DNA from: Curtobacterium sp. 458
GTDB taxonomy: Bacteria; Actinomycetota; Actinomycetes; Actinomycetales; Microbacteriaceae
DNA length: 64,000 nt
NCBI RefSeq assembly: GCF_030406605.1
Contig: NZ_CP129104.1
Coordinates: forward strand, 506,062 to 570,061
Direction: 5' to 3'
In this document: positions 20,107 to 28,619 of the stretch, one piece after another
How the letters are laid out: each line of letters starts with the position of its first letter
Position numbering within the stretch: the stretch's first letter is position 1
Position numbers and translations under genes: made by a program
Notes under the pieces: model-generated
Seen by the model: only the letters and a program-made list of their open reading frames with translations
Databases searched by the model: none
What the model was told of the DNA's origin: nothing

Positions 20107-20565
20107 CTACTTGCCCTCAGCCTGAACGATGTTCCGCTCGCCCTTGTCAGTGACCCTCGTCGGCTTGCCGCCGGTGTAGAGGACATCGTTCGCGTTGCCG
20201 CTGAGCGTGACGGTCTTGGCCGTGCCGACCATGATGCGGCTGATGGCGCTCTCGACGATGAGCTCGTCGACGTCGCCGAGGTGCACGATCGAGTCGTTGC
20301 CCGACACGGTGACCCTCGCGCAGTCGCCATCGAGGGTGACCTCTGCGCCGGACTGGTCCACGACCGCGGTCCCGTCGGTGCACGTCACGCTCTTCTTGAC
20401 GTCCGGCACCCGCACGTCGGACTGGGGCAGCACGGACGGCTTCGACGACGCGGACGTCGACCGCTTGGACGCGGGCTCGGTGCTGTCAGCTGCGGAGCAG
20501 CCGGCGAGCACGGCAACGAGCGCAGCGGCGACGATCGTGGGGGCGAGCATTCGCAGAGTACGCAT
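20107..20565 (-). CDS. DUF3060 lipoprotein
   Basis: A 152-residue secreted lipoprotein: signal peptide MRTLRMLAPTIVAAALVAVLAGC with lipobox VLAGC, a Ser/Lys linker, then a DUF3060 domain of short beta repeats (VTLDGDCARVTVSGNDSIVHLGDVDELIVE) as found in mycobacterial and other actinobacterial surface lipoproteins. The ATG at 20565 is preferred over 20580 because AAAGG lies 7 bases before it. Function unknown. It sits downstream of the Ig-repeat surface protein, separated by a hairpin. Confidence 0.85.
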   Translation of the reverse strand: MRTLRMLAPTIVAAALVAVLAGCSAADSTEPASKRSTSASSKPSVLPQSDVRVPDVKKSVTCTDGTAVVDQSGAEVTLDGDCARVTVSGNDSIVHLGDVDELIVESAISRIMVGTAKTVTLSGNANDVLYTGGKPTRVTDKGERNIVQAEGK

Positions 20566-20616
20566 GGCGGTGCCTTTCATTCGGGGTGGGGCGTGGGCCG
20601 GAGGTGAGTCGGGGGG

Positions 20617-20644
20617 GGAGGGCCCGGCGCGAGCCGGGCCCTCC
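20617..20644. terminator. Hairpin after the surface-protein gene
   Basis: A 12-bp perfect stem (GGAGGGCCCGGC with its complement) around the tetraloop GCGA, 25 bases past the stop of the Ig-repeat gene. A run of eight G follows on the plus strand. Confidence 0.8.
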
Positions 20645-20668
20645 GATGCAGCCAGAGCTGCGGGAGTG

Positions 20669-23086
20669 TTACTGGGCGTTGCGGTCGACGGTGAAGGTCG
20701 AGGACACCGTCGAGGTCTTGCCCGACTTCGTGGTCTGCTTCACTTCGAGGCCGGCGTACGTGCCGCCCCGAGCGAGGTCGAACAGGGCGGTGGCACGCCA
20801 GGTGCCGTCCTCGCCGACCGTGGCAGTCGCGACCGTGGTCCGCGACGAGCCGACCCGGATCTCCGCACCCGGCGTTGCCGTCCCGACGAACGTCGGACGC
20901 AGCGTCGTGACGTTCTCGTTCTGTGCCGGCGCCGACAGGGTCAGCTCCCGGAACGACTCGTTCGACACGGTGAAGGACGCACGGATCGTGCCCGTGACGG
21001 TCCCACGGACCGACTGATCGACGTAGAGGTTGTACGTGCCCGGCGCCAGCGGCGACGCCTCGTCGGTCTTCGCGATCCACTGACCGTTCACGACCGTGCC
21101 GCTCGCGACGACCCGCGACGAACCACGAACCGTGATCGTCGCACCCTCGTGCCCCGTGCCCCGGAACTCCGGAGTGAGGGTGTCGAGGACCGCGTCCGCA
21201 CCCGGGCTGGTCAGGGTGTGCGGCGTCACGATCGAAGCGAGCTCACCGATCGTGAACGCGTGACGGACCGTCGACGTCAGCCCGCCCTTGCTGATCTGGT
21301 CGAAGTACAGGTCGTACTTCCCCTTGCCGAGTTCCATCGTGGACGTCGCCGACCACGAACCCGACACGACCATCGCCGACGCGACCTCACGGCTCGACCC
21401 ACGCACCACGATCTTCGAACCGGTCTCACCGGTCCCCGCGAACTCGACCCGGCCCGGCGCGACGGTGCCGTCGCGCTCCGGCTTCGTCACGACCACCGCA
21501 GCAGCCGGCTGCCCGTAGTTCAACGTGAACGACTTCGACTCGGATTCCGGAGCGCCATCGATGATGACACTGAACGAGTTCACGCCCGAGATCGCCTTTG
21601 TCGGATTGATCTTGATCTCGTACGCGTCACCCTTCGCGACCGTGCGACCGATCTCGGTGCCGACCGAGTTGCGCAGCACCACCGTCGAACCGTTCGGCGC
21701 CGCACCGAACGCGGTTGCCGGCTTCGTCGCGTCAGCAGCATCGAAGCGGCCGTCAGCAGTCAGCTCGACCGTGCCCTCACCCGGGTTCACGACGATCGTC
21801 TCGGTCTGGGCGTTGCCGCCCTTCGACTGCAGCGTCACCGTCAGTTCGTGCTCGGATGCGCTCAGGGCCTCGGTCGTCGTGAGGTTCCACTGCGAGCTCT
21901 GGAACACGTTGGCGGTCCCGACGACCTTGCCGTCCTCCGCCACGGTGATCGTCGACGAAGGCTCACCCGTGCCTCGCAGCTTGAGCTTTCCGCCCGCATG
22001 CGCGAAGCCGTCCTCGGGGCGCGTGACAGCGAGCTGCGCGCCGTAGTCGATCGAGACCGCGGTCTTGCCGGTCTGTTCGCCGCCGTAGGACTGGACGACG
22101 TCGATCTCGTAGGCACCGGCCTTGTTCGGCGCCGGGAGCTCCATCGACCACGCGCCGGACATCGGCACCTCGTCAGACGCGACCAGCATGTTGCCGTTCT
22201 CGTCGAGTGCCTGCACGACCGCGCCCGGCTGCGCCGCTCCGGAGAGCACCACGAGATCGTCGCGCTCAGCGCCGAACTCGTGCTCGACCGTGAGGTCTGC
22301 GATCTTCAGCTCGACGTCGAAGTCGTGGAACCCGTACTGCTTCTTGTCGACGTACTGTTCGATGTGAACGGGGTTCTCCCCGAGCTGCAACCCCTCCAGC
22401 TCGTAGGACCACTCGCCATCCGCGTTCGCGCGGATCTCGTCGGCCCGGCCATCACCCCATGCGATAGCGACGAACGCGTTCGGGATCGCGGCGCCCGACA
22501 CGACGGCCGAACGTCGGTCGAGGTCGGTCGAAACGACTCGTCCGCCGAACCCGAGGCCCTCGATGCCGACGAAATCGTTGGTGCTCGGCGCCGATGTGGA
22601 CGGCGCGAAGTAGGACTGGTTGGTCATCGACCTGATGTTCGTCGTGAGGTACTTCGAGTACGCCGGGACCATGATGTTCCCGCGCTCATCCTGCATGAGC
22701 TCCGACTGGGGACCCCCACAGGGGTGCTCCTGGAACCATTCGCCAAGTGACGCGTGCTTTGCGTACCCCCAGCACTGGCCCGGGTTCTTCGTGTCCTCCA
22801 GCTGGAAGCGACCGTCACCGGTGGGGAGCACTCGGTACGACGTGGCGGCCTTCTGCGCGTCAGCGTAGGTCGGGAATTGGCGCACGTACGATGCGGAATG
22901 CGTGCGGAAGTTGTATTCATCGAGCTTCGCGATGATCTGCACCGTGCGCCCGTCCTTGGCCTCTTGGGGAGCGGAGCTCGGGTTCGCGCTGGCGGCAGCA
23001 CCGAAGGAGAGGCCGGACGCGATGGTCGCGACGGCGAGCGCGGATGCGCCGAGGCCTTTCGCGATGCGTTTGGTCTTGTAGGACAT
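20669..23086 (-). CDS. Secreted Ig-like repeat surface protein
   Basis: An 805-residue exported protein. A signal peptide (KTKRIAKGLGASALAVATIASGLSFGAAASA) is followed by a unique N-terminal region with two Cys (NPGQCWGY, EHPCGG), then about six beta-sandwich, bacterial Ig-like modules. The last three share VRGSSR-VAS-VV-G-W and end in AFTI/SFTV. There is no LPXTG, membrane anchor or catalytic motif, so it is released or held non-covalently. The ATG at 23086 has AAAGG upstream; the longer frame to 23179 lacks support. A role in adhesion or matrix is inferred from architecture only. It is divergent from dnaK. Confidence 0.85.
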   Translation of the reverse strand: MSYKTKRIAKGLGASALAVATIASGLSFGAAASANPSSAPQEAKDGRTVQIIAKLDEYNFRTHSASYVRQFPTYADAQKAATSYRVLPTGDGRFQLEDTKNPGQCWGYAKHASLGEWFQEHPCGGPQSELMQDERGNIMVPAYSKYLTTNIRSMTNQSYFAPSTSAPSTNDFVGIEGLGFGGRVVSTDLDRRSAVVSGAAIPNAFVAIAWGDGRADEIRANADGEWSYELEGLQLGENPVHIEQYVDKKQYGFHDFDVELKIADLTVEHEFGAERDDLVVLSGAAQPGAVVQALDENGNMLVASDEVPMSGAWSMELPAPNKAGAYEIDVVQSYGGEQTGKTAVSIDYGAQLAVTRPEDGFAHAGGKLKLRGTGEPSSTITVAEDGKVVGTANVFQSSQWNLTTTEALSASEHELTVTLQSKGGNAQTETIVVNPGEGTVELTADGRFDAADATKPATAFGAAPNGSTVVLRNSVGTEIGRTVAKGDAYEIKINPTKAISGVNSFSVIIDGAPESESKSFTLNYGQPAAAVVVTKPERDGTVAPGRVEFAGTGETGSKIVVRGSSREVASAMVVSGSWSATSTMELGKGKYDLYFDQISKGGLTSTVRHAFTIGELASIVTPHTLTSPGADAVLDTLTPEFRGTGHEGATITVRGSSRVVASGTVVNGQWIAKTDEASPLAPGTYNLYVDQSVRGTVTGTIRASFTVSNESFRELTLSAPAQNENVTTLRPTFVGTATPGAEIRVGSSRTTVATATVGEDGTWRATALFDLARGGTYAGLEVKQTTKSGKTSTVSSTFTVDRNAQ

Positions 23087-23189
23087 GGTTGGTGATCCCT
23101 TTCGAGGGGTCGGGCCGCGAGGGCTCATCGGGGATGATCGGTCCATCCGCGATTCGCGGTCGTCGTGGTCGCGGGACACCCCGCTGCCA

Positions 23190-23206
23190 TTTCAAAATAT
23201 CAAACT
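23190..23206. promoter_or_regulatory. AT-rich patch upstream of the Ig-repeat gene
   Basis: TTTCAAAATATCAAACT; on the minus strand it reads TTTGATATTTTGAA, about 105-120 bases before the start. It shares TTGATATTT with the patch before the sugar transferase gene at 15.8 kb. Probably a promoter element or regulator site. Confidence 0.35.
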
Positions 23207-23240
23207 CTGCGTAGGAATACAACACTCGCTATCGAAATGA

Positions 23241-23323
23241 CTTGAGTCATTCGGACGCAACTTCCAGCCCTTCGAGTTGACGTGCCCCCTGTCAGGAGTA
23301 AGGTTGAGTCCATCGGACGCAAG
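23241..23323 (+). promoter_or_regulatory. dnaK promoter with two HAIR-like HspR sites
   Basis: Two copies of an HspR-type repeat occur: CTTGAGT-N7-ACGCAAC (23241-23261) and GTTGAGT-N7-ACGCAAG (23303-23323). Each has a perfect left half and a right half altered from ACTCAAG by one or two bases. Between them is TTGACG (23277-23282), 16 bases, TAAGGT (23299-23304), a vegetative promoter. The second HAIR overlaps the -10 and start region, consistent with HspR repression. Confidence 0.85.
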
Positions 23324-23361
23324 TCCAACGACTTCCGCACCAAACGAAGGAGCACCAACAC

Positions 23362-25227
23362 ATGGGACGTGCAGTAGGCATCGACCTCGGAACCACCAAC
23401 TCGGTCGTCAGCGTGCTCGAGGGTGGCGAGCCCACGGTCATCGCGAACGCTGAGGGCCTCCGCACCACGCCGTCGATCGTCGCCTTCACGAAGGACGGCG
23501 AGGTCCTGGTCGGCGAGACCGCCAAGCGCCAGGCGGTCACGAACGTGGACCGCACCATCGCCTCCGTCAAGCGCCACATCGGCACCGACTGGAAGGTCGA
23601 CATCGACGGCAAGCAGTACACGCCGCAGGAGATCTCGGCTCGAACCCTCGGCAAGCTCAAGCGCGACGCCGAGCAGTACCTCGGCGAGGACGTGACCGAC
23701 GCGGTCATCACCGTCCCGGCGTACTTCAACGACGCCGAGCGCCAGGCCACGAAGGACGCCGGTGAGATCGCCGGCCTCAACGTCCTCCGCATCATCAACG
23801 AGCCGACGGCCGCTGCGCTCGCGTACGGCCTCGACAAGGGCAAGGAAGACGAGCTCATCCTGGTCTTCGACCTCGGTGGCGGCACGTTCGACGTCTCCCT
23901 GCTCGAGGTGGGCAAGGACGACGACTTCTCCACGATCCAGGTCCGCGCGACCGCCGGCGACAACCGCCTCGGTGGCGACGACTGGGACCAGCGCATCGTC
24001 GACTTCCTCATCAAGAAGTTCAAGGACGAGCACGGCGTCGACCTCTCGACCGACAAGATCGCGAAGCAGCGCCTCAAGGAGGCCGCTGAGCAGGCGAAGA
24101 AGGAGCTCTCGTCGCAGATGTCGGCGAGCATCCAGCTCCCGTACCTCACGCTCACGGCCGAGGGTCCGCTCAACCTCGACGAGACCATCTCGCGTGCGCA
24201 GTTCGAGCAGATGACCTCCGACCTGCTCGACCGCACGAAGAAGCCGTTCAACGACGTCATCAAGGAGGCGGGTGTCTCGGTCAGCGACATCGCGCACGTG
24301 GTGCTCGTCGGTGGCTCGACCCGCATGCCCGCCGTGGCCGAGGTCGTCAAGTCGCTCACGGGCGGCAAGCAGCCGAACCAGGGCGTCAACCCGGACGAGG
24401 TCGTGGCCGTCGGTGCCGCGCTGCAGGCTGGTGTCCTGAAGGGCGAGCGCAAGGACGTCCTCCTCATCGACGTGACGCCGCTGTCGCTCGGCATCGAGAC
24501 CAAGGGCGGCCTGATGACGAAGCTCATCGACCGCAACACCGCGATCCCGACCAAGCGGAGCGAGACCTTCACGACCGCCGACGACAACCAGCCGTCGGTC
24601 GCGATCCAGGTCTTCCAGGGCGAGCGCGAGTTCACCCGCGACAACAAGCCGCTCGGCACCTTCGAGCTGACCGGCATCGCGCCGGCGCCCCGTGGCGTCC
24701 CGCAGGTCGAGGTCACGTTCGACATCGACGCGAACGGCATCGTGCACGTGTCCGCGAAGGACAAGGGCACCGGCAAGGAGCAGTCGATGGTCATCTCCGG
24801 CGGTTCGTCGCTGCCGAAGGAGGACATCGAGCGCATGGTCCGCGAGGCCGAGGAGCACGCGGCCGAGGACAAGGCCCGTCGTGAGGCCAACGAGCGTCGC
24901 AACCAGGCCGAGCAGCTCGTCTACTCGATCGAGAAGCTCATCAAGGAGAACGAGGACAAGCTCCCCGCGGACGTCAAGTCCGAGGTCCAGGCCGACGTCG
25001 ACGCCCTGAAGTCGGCGCTCGCGGGTGAGGACGACGACGCAGTGAAGGCCGCGTTCGACAAGCTCAACGAGTCGCAGGGCAAGCTCGGCCAGGCGATCTA
25101 CAGCCAGCAGGACGCGGGTGCCGCGGCCGGTGGCGAGCAGCCCGCGGGTGACCAGGCGACGCAGGACGACGAGGACATCGTCGACGCCGAGGTCGTGGAC
25201 GACGAGGACGACAAGGACAAGAAGTAA
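23362..25227 (+). CDS. dnaK: Chaperone DnaK (Hsp70)
   Basis: ATP-dependent chaperone that binds exposed hydrophobic segments and works with DnaJ and GrpE. The 621 residues start [22 protein letters not shown]. Actin-type ATPase motifs include [15 protein letters not shown] and [12 protein letters not shown], followed by the substrate-binding beta domain ([12 protein letters not shown]) and an acidic C-terminal tail ending DDEDDKDKK. It has a strong GAAGGAG ribosome site. It is the first gene of dnaK-grpE-dnaJ-hspR and is controlled by the HAIR sites upstream. Confidence 0.98.
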   Translation: MGRAVGIDLGTTNSVVSVLEGGEPTVIANAEGLRTTPSIVAFTKDGEVLVGETAKRQAVTNVDRTIASVKRHIGTDWKVDIDGKQYTPQEISARTLGKLKRDAEQYLGEDVTDAVITVPAYFNDAERQATKDAGEIAGLNVLRIINEPTAAALAYGLDKGKEDELILVFDLGGGTFDVSLLEVGKDDDFSTIQVRATAGDNRLGGDDWDQRIVDFLIKKFKDEHGVDLSTDKIAKQRLKEAAEQAKKELSSQMSASIQLPYLTLTAEGPLNLDETISRAQFEQMTSDLLDRTKKPFNDVIKEAGVSVSDIAHVVLVGGSTRMPAVAEVVKSLTGGKQPNQGVNPDEVVAVGAALQAGVLKGERKDVLLIDVTPLSLGIETKGGLMTKLIDRNTAIPTKRSETFTTADDNQPSVAIQVFQGEREFTRDNKPLGTFELTGIAPAPRGVPQVEVTFDIDANGIVHVSAKDKGTGKEQSMVISGGSSLPKEDIERMVREAEEHAAEDKARREANERRNQAEQLVYSIEKLIKENEDKLPADVKSEVQADVDALKSALAGEDDDAVKAAFDKLNESQGKLGQAIYSQQDAGAAAGGEQPAGDQATQDDEDIVDAEVVDDEDDKDKK

Positions 25228-25229
25228 CG

Positions 25230-25892
25230 ATGCCGAACCCCGAGGACAACGCACCGAAGGACAACGTGCCCGAGGATGCAGAGCCCCAGGTCGAGGGCGA
25301 CGCCACCAACGCGCAGGAGCCCGAGGACCTCATCGAGGCGGAGGGGCCGGACGTGGAGGTCCCCACGGACGGCCCCGCCGCCGGCGGGCCGCAGAGCGAC
25401 CTCTCCCCGGAGGACCAGGCGCTGCTCGACGACGCCGCCCGAGGCATCGCCGAGGACAAGCTGAGCGCCGAGGACCGCGACCTGGTCGCCGAGATGCGGG
25501 CGGACATGCTCCGTGCGCAGGCCGAGCTGGTGAACTTCCGGAAGCGCGTCGAGCGTGACCGTGAGGCGAACCGCGAGGTCGCCATCGCCGAGGTCGTCCG
25601 GGCGCTCCTGCCGGCGCTCGACGACCTCACCCGAGCCGAGGCCCACGGCGACCTCGCCGAGGGGCCCATGCAGGTCATCGGTCAGAAGATCCGCGGCGGC
25701 TTCGAGAGGTTCAAGCTCGTGCAGATCGGTGAGAAGGGTGAGGCCTTCGACCCGAACATCCACGAGGCGATCGTGCAGCTCCCGACGCCGGGTGCGACCG
25801 CGCAGACCGTGGCGGACGTCGTCGAGCCGGGCTACAAACTCGGCGAGCGGGTCCTCCGTGCGGCCAAGGTCGCGGTCGCGGTCCCGGCCTGA
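25230..25892 (+). CDS. grpE: Nucleotide exchange factor GrpE
   Basis: Releases ADP from DnaK. The 220 residues comprise an acidic, disordered N-terminus (about 1-75), a long dimerising helix (DLVAEMRADMLRAQAELVNFRKRVERDREA) and the C-terminal beta domain with EAFDPNIHEAIVQLP and VVEPGYKLGERVLRAAKVAVA. It starts 2 bases after the dnaK stop, so the two are translationally linked. The length is typical of actinobacterial GrpE. Confidence 0.97.
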   Translation: MPNPEDNAPKDNVPEDAEPQVEGDATNAQEPEDLIEAEGPDVEVPTDGPAAGGPQSDLSPEDQALLDDAARGIAEDKLSAEDRDLVAEMRADMLRAQAELVNFRKRVERDREANREVAIAEVVRALLPALDDLTRAEAHGDLAEGPMQVIGQKIRGGFERFKLVQIGEKGEAFDPNIHEAIVQLPTPGATAQTVADVVEPGYKLGERVLRAAKVAVAVPA

Positions 25893-25914
25893 GCGCGGGA
25901 AAAGGTAGGTACGG

Positions 25915-26922
25915 ATGGCCAGTCAGGATTGGTTCGACAAGGACTTCTACAAGGTCCTCGGCGTCGACAAGACGGCGAGCGACGCTGAGCTGAAGAAGAC
26001 CTACCGGAAGCTCGCGCGGCAGTACCACCCGGACTCCAACCCGGGTGACGCCGCCGCCGAGGCCCGCTTCAAGGAGATCAGCGAGGCCTACTCGGTGCTC
26101 TCCGACAAGGAGCAGCGCGCCGAGTACGACCAGGTCCGCGCCATGGGCTCGGGCGCCCGCTTCACGGCGGGCGGCCCGGGTGCCCAGGGCGGCTTCGAGG
26201 ACGTCTTCGGCGGCATGTTCGGCGGCGGTGGAGGCGGTCAGCGCGTCCGCTTCGGGCAGCCGGGCAACGGTCGCGGCGGCGCCGGCGGCTTCGAGGACAT
26301 CCTCGGCGGCATGTTCGGCGGCGGCGGCTTCGGTCAGTCGAACGGCGGCTACCGCGGCTTCGGTGGACCGTCGAAGGGTCAGGACGTCACGGCGTCCACG
26401 ACGCTCGACTTCGCGACCGCGATCGCCGGCGACACCGTCAAGCTCTCGCAGGGCAACGGTCGTCCGGTGAACGTCCGGATCCCGGCCGGGGTCGCGGACG
26501 GGCAGAAGATCCGTCTCCGCGGGCGCGGGCAGCCGTCCCCCGACGGCGGTGAGGCCGGCGACCTCGTGGTCACGGTCTCGGTCCGGAAGCACCCGGTCTT
26601 CGAGCGCGACGGGCTCAACCTCCGCGTGGACGTCCCCGTGACGTTCGTCGAGGCGGCGCTCGGCGCGACGATCCAGGTCCCGACGCTCGGCGGCGAGCCC
26701 GTCAAGCTGCGGGTCGCCCCCGGCACCCCGTCGGGTCGCGTCCTGCGCGTCAAGGGTCGCGGCGTCGCCAGCAACAAGGGCACGGGCGACCTGCTCGCCA
26801 CCGTGCAGGTCGCGGTGCCCTCCCACCTGTCGGACAAGCAGCGCGAGGCCGTCGAGGCCCTGGCAGCTGCGCTGCCCGACGAGGACCCCCGCGAGGACCT
26901 CCTCGCCAAGGCGCGCGGCTAG
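25915..26922 (+). CDS. dnaJ: Chaperone DnaJ, type without zinc finger
   Basis: Co-chaperone that loads substrates on DnaK and stimulates its ATPase. The 335 residues have a J domain with the HPD motif at about residues 38-40 (ARQYHPDSN), a Gly/Phe-rich linker (about 75-160) and two C-terminal beta domains (RIPAGVADGQKIRLRGRGQ). There are no CxxCxGxG repeats, so this is a CbpA-like class B DnaJ rather than class A. The start is ATG at 25915 with AAAGGTAGG upstream. It follows grpE by 22 bases. Confidence 0.95.
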   Translation: MASQDWFDKDFYKVLGVDKTASDAELKKTYRKLARQYHPDSNPGDAAAEARFKEISEAYSVLSDKEQRAEYDQVRAMGSGARFTAGGPGAQGGFEDVFGGMFGGGGGGQRVRFGQPGNGRGGAGGFEDILGGMFGGGGFGQSNGGYRGFGGPSKGQDVTASTTLDFATAIAGDTVKLSQGNGRPVNVRIPAGVADGQKIRLRGRGQPSPDGGEAGDLVVTVSVRKHPVFERDGLNLRVDVPVTFVEAALGATIQVPTLGGEPVKLRVAPGTPSGRVLRVKGRGVASNKGTGDLLATVQVAVPSHLSDKQREAVEALAAALPDEDPREDLLAKARG

Positions 26923-26940
26923 CGCGCTGCACGAAACCCG

Positions 26941-26991
26941 GCCTGGAGGCTCGGCGCGGCTCCGTCAGGAAGCCGCACCGAGCCTCCAGGC
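26941..26991. terminator. 21-bp hairpin between dnaJ and hspR (GGAGGC repeat family)
   Basis: Arms 26941-26961 (GCCTGGAGGCTCGGCGCGGC plus T) and 26971-26991 pair with one G-U-type change around a 9-base loop. It lies within the presumed heat-shock operon and would reduce read-through from dnaJ into hspR. A clear full copy of the repeat family. Confidence 0.75.
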
Positions 26992-27027
26992 TGGTCCGCA
27001 CCACGACAACGACGAGAGGGGCGGTCG

Positions 27028-27447
27028 ATGACCGACATGGACGAGAACTCGCCCGTCTTCGCCATCGCGATGGCGGCCGAGCTCGCGGAGATGCACCCGC
27101 AGACGCTCCGGCAGTACGACCGGCTCGGCCTCGTCGTGCCCGGCCGCACCCGCGGCGGGTCGCGGCGGTACTCGATGCGCGACATCGCCCAGCTGCGGGA
27201 GATCGCGCGGCTCGGGTCCGAGGGCGTCTCGCTCGAGGGCATCCGTCGGGTGCTCGAACTCGAGAACGAGAACCGGGCGCTGCGCTCGCGGGTGTCGGAA
27301 CTCGAGACGGCCCTCGCCGATCAGCTCATCAACCGGCCGGGCGCGCGTGTGTTCGCGGCCTCGGCGACCGGCGGTGCGGTGCCGTTGCGCGCCGGGATGC
27401 GCCCGCAGCGGAACACGCAGATCGTCCTCTGGCGTCCGCCGCACTAG
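27028..27447 (+). CDS. hspR: Heat-shock repressor HspR (MerR family)
   Basis: MerR-type repressor that binds HAIR sites with DnaK as co-repressor, as shown in Streptomyces and Mycobacterium. The 139 residues have an N-terminal winged helix-turn-helix (AAELAEMHPQTLRQYDRLGLVVPGRTRGGSRRYSMRDI), then a coiled coil (EGIRRVLELENENRALRSRVSELETAL) and a short basic tail. It ends the dnaK operon. HAIR sites are found before dnaK (23241, 23303) and clpB (12259). Confidence 0.95.
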   Translation: MTDMDENSPVFAIAMAAELAEMHPQTLRQYDRLGLVVPGRTRGGSRRYSMRDIAQLREIARLGSEGVSLEGIRRVLELENENRALRSRVSELETALADQLINRPGARVFAASATGGAVPLRAGMRPQRNTQIVLWRPPH

Positions 27448-27470
27448 GGCGCACTGGGTAGGGTGGCGCC

Positions 27471-28613
27471 GTGCCACCGGACCTCGCCGACCTCTTCCGC
27501 CGTCGCGACGACGACGCGCCGGACCTGATCACGATCGACGGCACCGACCGCTTCATCCTCGACGAGGCGCCGCACGTACACGGCGATGCGCTCCGGCAGC
27601 CGGGTGAGGTCGCGGTCGTCGACGACCGGAACGGTGTGCTCACGCTCGGGGTCATCTCGGTGCACGGCGCGTCGGACGTCCGGGTCGTGCAGGACTCCCT
27701 CGTCGGGGTCCGCGCGCTCGAGGCCAACGCCGGCGTCTTCGGGCGGCGGGGCTTCCACCATCCGGACTCCCTCGAACGGGCGTTCACCGACGCACGGCTC
27801 GTGCTGCTGCGCCTCTCGAAGTCGAACGACCGGCTCGACGAGATCGCCCGCGCGGTCGCCCGGTACGCCGCACCCGACGTGGTGCTGCTCTGCGGCGGGG
27901 TGTCGAAGCACATGAACCTCGGGCAGAACGACGTCCTCCGTCGGTACTTCGGCGAGGTGACGGCCTCGCGCGGGCGCGGGAAGTCGCGGCTCCTCGTCGC
28001 GCAGGACCCCCTTCGTGCCTCGGCCGTCCGCGCGGACACGTCGAACCCGTGGCCGCGGTCGGTCCACAACGACGAACTCGGGTTGACGCTCGTCGCGCAC
28101 GGCGGGGTGTTCGCGGGACCGTCGCTCGATCAAGGCACGCGCGTGCTCCTCGACGTGGTGCGCGACGCCGTCCCGACCGCTCGGACCGCTGTCGACCTCG
28201 GCTGCGGGAACGGCGTCATCGCGGTGTCGCTCGCGCGGCAGCGGCCCGGCATCAAGGTCATCGCGACGGACGTGACGCAGACCGCGGTGGCGTCGACGAA
28301 GGCGACCGCGGCGGCGAACGATGTGGAGGACCGCGTGCAGGTCGTGCGGACGGACGCGGGCGACGAGCTCCAGGACGGCTGCGCCCAGCTCGTGCTGTGC
28401 AACCCGCCGTTCCACGCGGACACCACGGTGACCACCGACGCCGCCGAGGCGATGTTCCGGAACGCGGCCACGATCCTCCAGTCCGGCGGGGAACTGTGGT
28501 GCGTCTGGAACTCGCACCTGCGTTACCGGCCGGTGTTGGAGCGTGTCGTCGGCGCGACGCGCCAGGTGGTCCGGACCGACAAGTTCACCGTGACGGCGTC
28601 GCGGGTCTCGTGA
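27471..28613 (+). CDS. Class I SAM methyltransferase, RlmG/RsmC-like (23S/16S rRNA guanine-N2)
   Basis: Probably methylates a guanine in ribosomal RNA. The 380 residues comprise a degenerate N-terminal methyltransferase-like domain (about 1-175) and a functional C-terminal one with the SAM motif TAVDLGCGNGVIAVSLA (about 240) and the catalytic NPPFHAD motif typical of guanine-N2 methyltransferases. This duplicated layout is the RsmC/RlmG pattern. The GTG at 27471 follows hspR by 23 bases. It converges with the acyltransferase gene with only 6 bases between stops. Confidence 0.9.
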   Translation: MPPDLADLFRRRDDDAPDLITIDGTDRFILDEAPHVHGDALRQPGEVAVVDDRNGVLTLGVISVHGASDVRVVQDSLVGVRALEANAGVFGRRGFHHPDSLERAFTDARLVLLRLSKSNDRLDEIARAVARYAAPDVVLLCGGVSKHMNLGQNDVLRRYFGEVTASRGRGKSRLLVAQDPLRASAVRADTSNPWPRSVHNDELGLTLVAHGGVFAGPSLDQGTRVLLDVVRDAVPTARTAVDLGCGNGVIAVSLARQRPGIKVIATDVTQTAVASTKATAAANDVEDRVQVVRTDAGDELQDGCAQLVLCNPPFHADTTVTTDAAEAMFRNAATILQSGGELWCVWNSHLRYRPVLERVVGATRQVVRTDKFTVTASRVS

Positions 28614-28619
28614 CGCGGC

